Notes under the pieces: model-generated
What the model was told of the DNA's origin: nothing
The model's database searches: none
Seen by the model: only the letters and a program-made list of their open reading frames with translations
Origin: Frankiaceae bacterium
GTDB lineage: Bacteria > Actinomycetota > Actinomycetes > BP-191
Direction: 5' to 3'
Length of the DNA: 34,964 bases
Assembly: GCA_030840645.1 (NCBI GenBank)
Contig: JAVEEC010000035.1
Span: 1-34,964 of the forward strand
Shown: positions 16,191-24,452 of the stretch, piece after piece
How positions within the stretch are numbered: position 1 is the stretch's first letter
Layout of the letters: each line of letters begins with the position of its first letter
Made by a program: the position numbers and the translations under genes

Positions 16191-16224
16191 CCCGCAGAAG
16201 TTCGTCCAAACGGGGGAGGCCGCC

Positions 16225-18024
16225 ATGCGATTCAGGATCGTCGTCGCCGCTGCTCTGCTGGTCGCGGGTGCACCCGTGCTCGCGCACGGAGCGCCACGGC
16301 CCGCCACGTCTAAGGCCGAGGCGCGCGCGGCGTGGGTCGCCGCCCGAGCCCGGGCGGCACACCGGCTGCCGGTCGATCCCGCCCTGCTCGACGCCCCGGT
16401 GCCCGTCGACTCGTTCGACTCGGCGTACCTGCTCCGCGCGGGCGACCTCGACGGCGACCACGTCATGGACCTGGTCGACGTACGCGACCACGTGGTGTTC
16501 GACGACGTGACCGGGCCGGCGGAGACGCTGCGGCTGGAGGCGCACCGCGGCAGGGACGGCAAGGCGCTCTGGTCGCTCACGCTGCCGACCGCGTACTTCG
16601 TGTTCCCGGTCTTCACCACGGTCGGGGCGAAGGGCGCCAACGGCTTCCTCGCGCTGTCGTTCTCCGCGCCGGGTGGGGACACCGACGTCGCGGGCGGCGC
16701 CGCCCTCGTGTCCGACGTGACGTCGTACGACGCCGCCGGCAAGTCGCTGTGGACCAGCAAGAGCCCGGGGCTGGCCGTCGGCACGCTCGTGAGCTACCAG
16801 GACGTCGGCTACCCCGCCGTCGGCGGCATCGGCAACCTCGTCGCCGGCGGTGGCGCCGACCTGCTGATGCTGTCCTACGTCACCGCGGCGGCAAGCGACC
16901 CGGCCGGCACCACCGAGCAGACGCGGATGCGGATGCAGCTCGGCGTGCTCGACGGCGCGACCGGCGTGACCAGCCCGCTCGGGCAGGGCTTCACGAGCGA
17001 CTCGGGCTTCGCGTACGCCACGACCGTTGGCGACCTGAACAACGACAAGCGCGACGACGTCGCGGCCGTCGTGACCGCGAGCGGCGCCTACGCGGTGTCG
17101 TTGGTCAACACCGCCGACGGCGCCGTGCTGGGCACCCCGACCGGCCTGCCGAAGGGCGACATCCTCGACGTGTACGAGGTTGACGACGTGACCGGCGACG
17201 GCATCGCCGACGTCGTCGCCGCCGCGCAGAGCTTCGGCTTCGTGTTCGCGTCCAGCGGCGAGGCGCCGTCGCCCGCCCAGCCACCCGCTACGGTCGCGCT
17301 GATCGACGGCGCGAAGCGCAAGGTGGCCTGGTCGAGGCCGGCCGGCCGCGTGTTCGAGGTCGGCGACGTGGACCGCAAGCGCGGCGGCGAGCTGGTCCTC
17401 GGCAGCGACACCTCGGACGGCGCCGGCTTCACGGTGGCGGCGTACAACGGCGCCGGCAAGGCGCTGTGGACGGCGACCCGCCGGGTCAAGACCGCGGACC
17501 TGAACCGCTACGACATCTCCAGCAGCTGGGGCAGCATCGGCGACGCGCAGGGTGACGGCGTCGCGGACATCGGCTACGGCATCGTCGTGGCGCCGTACGG
17601 CGCGAAGATCCGCCGCGACGAGGGCACTCTCGACGGCCGCACCGGCCGGATGTGGCGCGACCCGGCCCCCGACCTCGCCGCGTCGAGGATCGCGCTCGAC
17701 GGCCGCGGCATCGACGCGATCGGGAAGACGTACGCCAAGGGCGTCCTCACGCTGACCGCCTGGCGCGGCAACGCGCCCCAGCGGCTGTGGCGGACGGCGC
17801 TCGCGGCGACGGGGATGGGCTACCTCTCGGTCGGCGCATTGCTCGACGGCGACAAGTGCGGCGACATCGTCGTCAACACGGCGACCGAGACGTCGGAGAC
17901 GTCGTACGTCCTCTCGGGCTCGACCGGGCTGCCGATGTGGGGCCTGACGCGCAACGGCAACGCCGCGGGCGCGGTGACCCACCCGACCGCCCGCTCGCAC
18001 GCGCGGTACATCCACACCTGCTGA
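16225..18024 (+). CDS. Secreted FG-GAP/VCBS-repeat beta-propeller protein
   Basis: 599-residue exported protein with signal peptide MRFRIVVAAALLVAGAPVLAHG. It has repeated Asp-rich calcium-binding-like units spread along its length: GDLDGDHVMDLVDV, GDLNNDKRDDVAAV, DDVTGDGIADVVAA, GDVDRKRGGELVLG, GDAQGDGVADIGYG and LLDGDKCGDIVVN. These are the D-x-[DN]-x-D-G units of integrin-alpha/FG-GAP propellers. There is no C-terminal anchor, so it is probably released or held non-covalently. The ATG is preceded by GGGGGAGG. It follows the anchored propeller protein by 74 bases but has its own promoter. Role unknown; adhesion or polymer binding is a family-based guess. Confidence 0.83.
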   Translation: MRFRIVVAAALLVAGAPVLAHGAPRPATSKAEARAAWVAARARAAHRLPVDPALLDAPVPVDSFDSAYLLRAGDLDGDHVMDLVDVRDHVVFDDVTGPAETLRLEAHRGRDGKALWSLTLPTAYFVFPVFTTVGAKGANGFLALSFSAPGGDTDVAGGAALVSDVTSYDAAGKSLWTSKSPGLAVGTLVSYQDVGYPAVGGIGNLVAGGGADLLMLSYVTAAASDPAGTTEQTRMRMQLGVLDGATGVTSPLGQGFTSDSGFAYATTVGDLNNDKRDDVAAVVTASGAYAVSLVNTADGAVLGTPTGLPKGDILDVYEVDDVTGDGIADVVAAAQSFGFVFASSGEAPSPAQPPATVALIDGAKRKVAWSRPAGRVFEVGDVDRKRGGELVLGSDTSDGAGFTVAAYNGAGKALWTATRRVKTADLNRYDISSSWGSIGDAQGDGVADIGYGIVVAPYGAKIRRDEGTLDGRTGRMWRDPAPDLAASRIALDGRGIDAIGKTYAKGVLTLTAWRGNAPQRLWRTALAATGMGYLSVGALLDGDKCGDIVVNTATETSETSYVLSGSTGLPMWGLTRNGNAAGAVTHPTARSHARYIHTC

Positions 18025-18025
18025 G

Positions 18026-18081
18026 CTCGTTCTGTGAAGATCGTCACGCGCGAGGGGGGCGGAGATCCTGCACAGAACGAG
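18026..18081. repeat. Dispersed palindromic element, copy 1
   Basis: CTCGTTCTGTG (18026-18036) is exactly inverted at 18071-18081 (CACAGAACGAG). The stem continues imperfectly through AGATC/GATCCT. The loop holds CACGCGCGAGGGGGGCGG. It begins two bases after the stop of the FG-GAP gene and ends just before the stop of convergent hppD. A second copy is at 33438-33493 with the same arms and a near-identical loop. It lacks a T-run. It may act as a two-way transcription stop, a REP-type element or a protein or RNA site. Confidence 0.85.
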
Positions 18082-18084
18082 GGA

Positions 18085-19682
<1,598 letters not shown>

Positions 19683-19765
19683 GCGACTGCTCCAAACGAT
19701 GAACGTGCGAACTGGGGTGTCCCCACCGACGCTAGCACCGGAACCGGCCGCGCAAGAGAGGCAGT

Positions 19766-20149
19766 TCAGCGGGTGCGAGTGATGACGCACGTCGCAACCG
19801 CCGCAGCGGTCGCCCGCTGGTCGGTGGGGACGGTGACCGTGTGCGTCGTCGTCCGCTGGTCGGGCGACGGGCCGATGCGGATGCCGGTGAGGCGGTTGAC
19901 GATCTCGCGGCTCTCGCCGGTCGCGGTGACCTGGCACTCCGCCGACGCCAGCGGCGCCTTCGTCACCTCGAACGTCACCACCACCTGCTTCGGGTCGCCG
20001 AGCTGGACGGCGACCGTTCGGAAGGAGATGTCGGGCGTCTTCGACGGCAGCAGCACCACGAACAGCCCGACGCCGAACACGATCAGGGCGAGCGCGATGA
20101 CGACGTACTTCGCGACGTCGCGCTGCCGCTCGGGGACTTCGGGGGTCAC
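19766..20149 (-). CDS. DUF4307 single-pass membrane protein
   Basis: 127-residue protein with an N-terminal membrane helix (about residues 14-33, YVVIALALIVFGVGLFVVLL) and an extracytoplasmic beta-rich domain. That domain has two Cys (AECQVTATG and ATCVITRTR) that could pair. This matches the DUF4307 family, usually found beside greA and mca. Function unknown. The GTG start (20149) lies seven bases after GATACT, and no Shine-Dalgarno site is seen, so the mRNA may be leaderless. It is divergent from mca. Confidence 0.85.
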   Translation of the reverse strand: MTPEVPERQRDVAKYVVIALALIVFGVGLFVVLLPSKTPDISFRTVAVQLGDPKQVVVTFEVTKAPLASAECQVTATGESREIVNRLTGIRIGPSPDQRTTTHTVTVPTDQRATAAAVATCVITRTR

Positions 20150-20156
20150 GGCTCCG

Positions 20157-20172
20157 AGTATCCCGGCACAAT
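20157..20172. promoter_or_regulatory. Divergent -10 elements of DUF4307 and mca
   Basis: GATACT on the minus strand (20157-20162) is seven bases from the DUF4307 GTG. CACAAT on the plus strand (20167-20172) would give mca a ~23-base leader carrying AAGGAG. The -35 boxes are not clear. Confidence 0.35.
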
Positions 20173-20201
20173 GGTCCCCGACCGAAACGAAGGAGACGCG
20201 C

Positions 20202-21110
20202 ATGCCCGACGGCGAACGCCTGCGGCTCATGGCGGTGCACGCGCACCCCGACGACGAGTCGAGCAAGGGCGCCGCGACCATGGCGCGCTACGCCCGCGAG
20301 GGCGTCGACGTCCTCGTCGTGACCTGCACCGGTGGCGAGGCGGGGGACATCCTCAACCCGGCGATGGACCGGCCCGAGATCGTCGCCGACCTGCCGGCCG
20401 TCCGGCGGCGCGAGCTGGTCACCGCGATCAACATCCTCGCGGTCCGCCAGGTCGACCTCGGCTTCGTGGACTCCGGCCTGCCGCAGAAGCCGGAGGACGC
20501 GCCGGAGAACTTCGAGCTGCCGCCGCTCGACCCGCACTGCTTCGCGAGGCAGCCGCTGGACGTCACCGGCCGCGCGCTGGTCGAGATCGTTCGCCGCGAA
20601 CGCCCGCACGTCGTCGTCACGTACGACGAGAACGGCGGCTACCCGCACCCCGACCACATCGCGTGCCACCTGATCTCGGTGGAGGCGTTCGACGCCGCGG
20701 GTGACCCCGAGCGGTACCCGGACGCGGGCGAGCCGTGGCAGCCGTCGAAGCTGTACTACGTCCACGGCTGGCACAAGGAGAAGCTCGTCGCCATCCACGA
20801 GGCGATGCTGGCGCGCGGGCTGGAGTCGCCGTACGCCGAGCGGCTCGCGACGTGGGAGGACAAGCCGGAGGACCGCGACCGGATCACGACGCGGGTGCAG
20901 TGCGGGGAGTTCTTCGAGCTGCGCAACGCCGCCCTGCTCGCCCACGCGACGCAGGTCGACCCGGACGGGCCGTGGTTCCACGTCCCGCTCGACCTCCAGC
21001 GCGAGTGCTGGCCGACCGAGGACTACGAGCTGGCCCGGTCGATGGTCGACACGACGATGCCGGAGGACGACCTGTTCGCCGGGCTGCGCGAGCCGAGCCG
21101 GACCGGCTGA
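20202..21110 (+). CDS. mca: Mycothiol S-conjugate amidase
   Basis: 302-residue zinc amidase of the LmbE/PIG-L family that cleaves mycothiol conjugates of electrophiles and drugs, releasing a mercapturic acid for export. Zinc ligands are His15 and Asp18 (AVHAHPDDES) and His152 (HPDH). The conserved ENGGYPHPDH, the KLYYVHGWHKEKL segment and the C-terminal ATQVDPDGPWFHVPLDLQ identify Mca, and the DUF4307-greA neighbourhood supports Mca over the deacetylase MshB. The ATG has AAGGAG six bases upstream. Implies a mycothiol-making host. Confidence 0.93.
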   Translation: MPDGERLRLMAVHAHPDDESSKGAATMARYAREGVDVLVVTCTGGEAGDILNPAMDRPEIVADLPAVRRRELVTAINILAVRQVDLGFVDSGLPQKPEDAPENFELPPLDPHCFARQPLDVTGRALVEIVRRERPHVVVTYDENGGYPHPDHIACHLISVEAFDAAGDPERYPDAGEPWQPSKLYYVHGWHKEKLVAIHEAMLARGLESPYAERLATWEDKPEDRDRITTRVQCGEFFELRNAALLAHATQVDPDGPWFHVPLDLQRECWPTEDYELARSMVDTTMPEDDLFAGLREPSRTG

Positions 21111-21112
21111 CG

Positions 21113-21769
21113 GTGCGTTCGCGGGTCGTGGTCGCGCTGGCCCTGGCCCTGGCCGGTCTGCTCCTGGCCGGGTGCGGCGTCGTGCGGGCGTTCGTCTCGA
21201 CGCAGTACGCGTTGGAGGACGCCGGCTACCGCAACGTCGCGATCGGCGTCGACACGGACGGCGACGTCCTGGAGGTCACGTGGCGGCCGCGCGCGACGTC
21301 GGCCGAAGCGTTGCACGACGAGGCGCTCGGCGGCGCGCGGATCGTCTGGGACGTGACGCCGTTCTGGATCGGTGGCGTCCGGATGATCGGCAACGGCGGC
21401 CTCTCCGACGCACCCGGGAGCGAGTTCTTCGGCCGCGAGGAGCTGGCGGCGGCGTTCGGGCCGCGGCCGCCCGGGCGGGACGACACGTCGTTCGCCGACC
21501 TGGCCAACGTGAAGGGGCTGCTCGCCGGCTTCCTGGCCGTCGTCGTCGGGGCGATCGGCGTCGCGGTGCTGATCGTGGTGCTCGTCGTGCGCGGTGGCCG
21601 CAAGCGCCGCGCGGAACAGTGGGCGCCGCAGGGCTACTGGCCGCCGCACGGCTCGTGGCCGCCCGGCTCGTGGCCGCCCGGCTCGTGGCCGCCCGGGCCA
21701 CCGCAGGGGCCGACGCCGGACGACCCGTACCGCTCGGCCGGTACTCCCGTGCCGCCGACGCGCCCCTAG
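21113..21769 (+). CDS. Lipoprotein with C-terminal TM helix and Pro/Gly/Trp repeat tail
   Basis: 218-residue protein. It starts at GTG two bases after mca. The signal VRSRVVVALALALAGLLLAGC ends in a good lipobox (Cys21). A ~110-residue domain follows (about residues 22-134), then a hydrophobic helix (135-159) and a basic GGRKRR stop-transfer sequence. The tail is Pro-rich with three GSWPP repeats. If Cys21 is lipidated the domain is outside, the helix crosses back and the tail is cytoplasmic. The mid-domain (YALEDAGYRNVAIGVD, LEVTWRPR) is not recognised. Expressed with mca by position. The stop overlaps convergent arfB by four bases. Confidence 0.8.
   Translation: MRSRVVVALALALAGLLLAGCGVVRAFVSTQYALEDAGYRNVAIGVDTDGDVLEVTWRPRATSAEALHDEALGGARIVWDVTPFWIGGVRMIGNGGLSDAPGSEFFGREELAAAFGPRPPGRDDTSFADLANVKGLLAGFLAVVVGAIGVAVLIVVLVVRGGRKRRAEQWAPQGYWPPHGSWPPGSWPPGSWPPGPPQGPTPDDPYRSAGTPVPPTRP
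21650..21694 (+). repeat. Three tandem 15-base repeats in lipoprotein tail
   Basis: GGCTCGTGGCCGCCC is repeated three times without change, coding GSWPP units. Identical copies suggest recent slippage, so copy number may vary between strains. Confidence 0.9.
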
Positions 21770-22191
21770 TCCTCGACGCTGCCGCGCAGCCGCTTCAGCC
21801 GGCCGCGCTGCTTCTTCGCGTCGATGCGGGCCTGCACCGCGCCCTTCCCCGGCTTGGTCGGCCGCCGCGGCTTCGGCGGCGGCGCGACGGCCGCGCGCAA
21901 CGTCTCCGCGAGGCGTTCGCGGGCGAGGTCGCGGTTCTGCCGCTGGCTCCGCCGGTCGGAGGCGGTGACCGTCAGCACGCCGTCGACGAGTCGGCCGGCG
22001 AGCCGTTCCACGGCCCGCGCGCGCAGCGTCGGCGACAGCGAGGGCGAGCGTTCGACGTCGAACGACAGCTCGACGCGGGTGTCGCTCGTGTTGACGTGCT
22101 GGCCGCCCGCGCCGGACGAGCGCGAGAAGCGTTCGAGCAGCTCGGCCTCGGGTATGGCGACCCGGGCCGTCACCCGCAGCGGCTCGTCCAC
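21766..22191 (-). CDS. arfB: ArfB/YaeJ-type peptidyl-tRNA hydrolase
   Basis: 141-residue release-factor-like protein that frees stalled ribosomes by hydrolysing peptidyl-tRNA. The GGQ loop is SSGAGGQHVN (Gly29-Gly30-Gln31) and is followed by the domain-3-type fold. The long basic C-terminal tail (KPGKGAVQARIDAKKQRGR) is the part that enters the mRNA channel in ArfB. It lacks the stop-codon recognition domain of true release factors. The GTG start (22191) is six bases after TACGCT. The 3' end overlaps the convergent lipoprotein gene. Confidence 0.9.
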   Translation of the reverse strand: MDEPLRVTARVAIPEAELLERFSRSSGAGGQHVNTSDTRVELSFDVERSPSLSPTLRARAVERLAGRLVDGVLTVTASDRRSQRQNRDLARERLAETLRAAVAPPPKPRRPTKPGKGAVQARIDAKKQRGRLKRLRGSVED

Positions 22192-22197
22192 GGCAAC

Positions 22198-22203
22198 AGC
22201 GTA
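22198..22203 (-). promoter_or_regulatory. Putative -10 element of arfB (leaderless)
   Basis: TACGCT on the minus strand is six bases before the GTG start of arfB, with no Shine-Dalgarno site. Same layout as moxR, znuA and the hydrolase gene. Confidence 0.4.
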
Positions 22204-22291
22204 GAAGGACGGGCCGCATGGCGAACCGGCTCGCGGGTGCCCGGCAGCCAGCGGTGCTCAATACTCTCTGTGCCGTCGGTGGCCTGGGGCG

Positions 22292-23083
22292 ATGATCGAC
22301 GACATGCGGGAGATTGAAGTCGTTGTCGCGCATTCGGAGCGCGTGACGCTACGCATCGGCGATGTGTTCCTGAAGATCGACACGGATCAAGCGCGCATCG
22401 ACCGAGAGGTCGAGGTCATGGCGAGGGCACCGATCCCCACCCCCGAGGTTCTTTGGCGCAAGCCGCCGGTGCTTGCGCTCGCGGCAGTCCCTGGAACGGC
22501 GCTCGGCGTTCTCCAAGAGCCGTCGCGTGCGTCTTCGGCGGCGTGGGTTGCGGCGGGTGCCGCCGTCCGCACGCTGCACGACGCTCCGCTGCCGCCGTGG
22601 CCCAGCAGCCAGTGTCAGCAGCAGCCCGTTCTCAGCAGTGGGGGCACGGTCGACTTTCCGCCACTGTTCGACGCGGAGTGTGAGTGGCTCGTCGCCAACG
22701 ATGTCGTTTCCGCCGACGTTGTCAGGCGCAATCGTCAGGTCGCGGAGGCGGCGCTGCGGCCCTGGGCACCGGTATTCATCCACGGGGACCTGCAGATCGT
22801 TCATCTGTTCGTCGACGGTGACGAGGTGAGCGGCGTCGTGGACTGGTCCGAGGGCGGCCAAGGCGATGCGATGTATGACCTCGCCACTCTGACGCTCGCA
22901 CACGAGGAGCACCTCAACGATGTCGTCGCGGGCTATGGCGGCGACATCGAGATCGACGTGATCCGCGCGTACTGGTCGCTGCGAAGTTTGATGGAGATCC
23001 GGTGGCTGGTTGAGCACGGCTACGGCGCGCCGGCGACGTTCCCAGAGGTCGCGGTGCTCAACTCCCTGTCAGCCAGTTCTTAG
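22292..23083 (+). CDS. APH-fold phosphotransferase
   Basis: 263-residue member of the aminoglycoside phosphotransferase-like kinase family. The catalytic loop is FIHGDLQIVHLFVD, where the usual Asn (HGDxxxxN) is His. The metal-binding Asp is in GVVDWSEGGQGDAMYDLATL. The N-terminal lobe is short and Val/Ala-rich. These proteins phosphorylate antibiotics, sugars or other small hydroxyl compounds. The substrate cannot be inferred and resistance should not be assumed. The ATG at 22292 follows GGGG; an alternative ATG is at 22304. Codon choice is less GC-extreme than in the genes to its left, so it may mark the edge of the acquired segment. Confidence 0.85.
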   Translation: MIDDMREIEVVVAHSERVTLRIGDVFLKIDTDQARIDREVEVMARAPIPTPEVLWRKPPVLALAAVPGTALGVLQEPSRASSAAWVAAGAAVRTLHDAPLPPWPSSQCQQQPVLSSGGTVDFPPLFDAECEWLVANDVVSADVVRRNRQVAEAALRPWAPVFIHGDLQIVHLFVDGDEVSGVVDWSEGGQGDAMYDLATLTLAHEEHLNDVVAGYGGDIEIDVIRAYWSLRSLMEIRWLVEHGYGAPATFPEVAVLNSLSASS

Positions 23084-23282
23084 ATGCGTGGGGCTATCAG
23101 GCGTGTCCGCCGACCTGTCCTAACGGTTCGGTCAGCCGACCGGAAGGACGGCTCTGCTGACACGCCGGTGGCTACCGGGTGTCCCAGACGCGCGGCCACA
23201 ACGCCGTGGGCACTGCCACCGAAGTGCCGATCAGGACAGCCAGCACTCCGGCCATTCGACGCCCGCACATCGGCAGACGCGG

Positions 23283-24188
23283 TCAGATCCCCGAGGCCAT
23301 GTAGGCGGCGAGGATGTAGTTCGGGTGGCGGTCGAGGTTCTTGCGTGCGCGGTCGTAGCGCATCGTGGTTCTCGGGTCGGCGTGTCGGGCCGCGATCTGC
23401 ACGTCGCGCAGGTCGACGCCGGCGTCGAGCATGGTGGTGACGAAGGTGTGCCGCAGCATGTGGGGGTGCATCCGCGGGAGCCGGACGCCAGCCTCATCGG
23501 CGAGCTGACGCAGCCCCCGGGTGGCGGAGTGCCGGTCCATGCGGACGCCGCGCCTGTTCAGTAGCAGCGGGCCGGCCGTTCGGTCGCCCGCTGCCCGGTC
23601 CACGGCACGGCTGACGGCAGGGTGGCAGCGGAACGAGAACGACCTTGCCGCCCTTACCCCGCACACGCAGGACTCGGTGGCCGTGTTCCTCTCCAAGGTC
23701 GTCGAGGTCTGCGCCCACGGTCTTGAAGATCCGCAGACCGAGAAGTCCCAGCAGGCACACGAGGGCGAAGTCGAACGGGCTGCTGGATTGCCTTGCGGCG
23801 GTGAGCATGGCCTCTCGAACTGCAGGTGTGTCAGCCCGAGCGTGGGTGACTCCGGAGGAACAGTCGGTCGCCGGACGTACTCGGCCGGGGAGTGCTCCAG
23901 GACGCCGTCGATGACGCACGTTCGGTAGAAACCGGCGACGACCGACAGCCGTCGGGACACGGTGGACGGCTTGAACCGGCGGACGTCCTGCATCCAGCGG
24001 AGATACAGCTCGAGGTCGTTGCGCTGGGCGCCCAGCGGCGCGAGCAGCCGGTCCTGGCACCAGCCGAAGTAGACCCGCAGGTCGGACTCGGTGTGCTCGC
24101 GCGAGGTGCCACGGTAGCGCGACAGATGAGCAACCGTCGCGAGACCAAGCGCACGCGACGGTGCGAGAGAGGCGTCGAGAACCGCCAT
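23283..24188 (-). pseudogene. Tyrosine recombinase/integrase with two cancelling frameshifts
   Basis: Site-specific integrase of the lambda type. The N-terminal SAM-like domain reads normally (RYRGTSREHTESDLRVYFGW, SRRLSVVAGFYRTC). After THLQFE a two-base duplication (GAGAG, near 23813-23816) shifts the frame. The expected core (AMLTAARQSSSPFDFALV, LLGLLGLR with the first catalytic Arg, VRGKGGKVVLVPLPP) is read only in the other frame. A one-base insertion at about 23619 restores the frame for PHMLRHTF, RHADPRTT and the catalytic Tyr of MRYDRAR. So the frame is open from end to end, but ~65 core residues, including one catalytic Arg, are nonsense. It is probably inactive unless these are sequencing errors. 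ATG 24188 is tentative; 24224 is possible. Confidence 0.82.
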
Positions 24189-24439
24189 GCCACGAGTGTG
24201 CGACCCAGCCGGAAGGTCTGACATCGGCCAGTCGAGTGACAGCATGCGGCATGAGAGGACGTCACGGCGTCTGTCGCCGGCGCACCGCGCCTGCCCTCCG
24301 AGCCTGTGACCTGCCTCGGCTGCGGAAGCCCGGAGCGCGTATTGCTCGAGACGAGTACGTCGGTAGGACTGGCCGCAGCCCTTCTCCAAACGCGCGTTGC
24401 ATAGGGCGCGGCCAGCGACGAGTGGCCCCGGCGCGCGCC

Positions 24440-24445
24440 TACGAT
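24440..24445 (+). promoter_or_regulatory. Putative -10 element of the YobI-type NTPase gene
   Basis: TACGAT lies seven bases before the ATG, with no ribosome site in between, consistent with a leaderless mRNA. No good -35 is seen. Confidence 0.35.
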
Positions 24446-24452
24446 TCGGAAC

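Noticed and set aside
22292-23083. Calling the APH-fold gene an aminoglycoside resistance gene
   Set aside because: Only the general kinase motifs are present and the catalytic Asn position is His; the family includes many unrelated small-molecule kinases.
23084-23282. Open minus-strand frame 23080-23268 next to the integrase
   Set aside because: No motif or plausible start, and it overlaps the end of the phosphotransferase gene; treated as non-coding.
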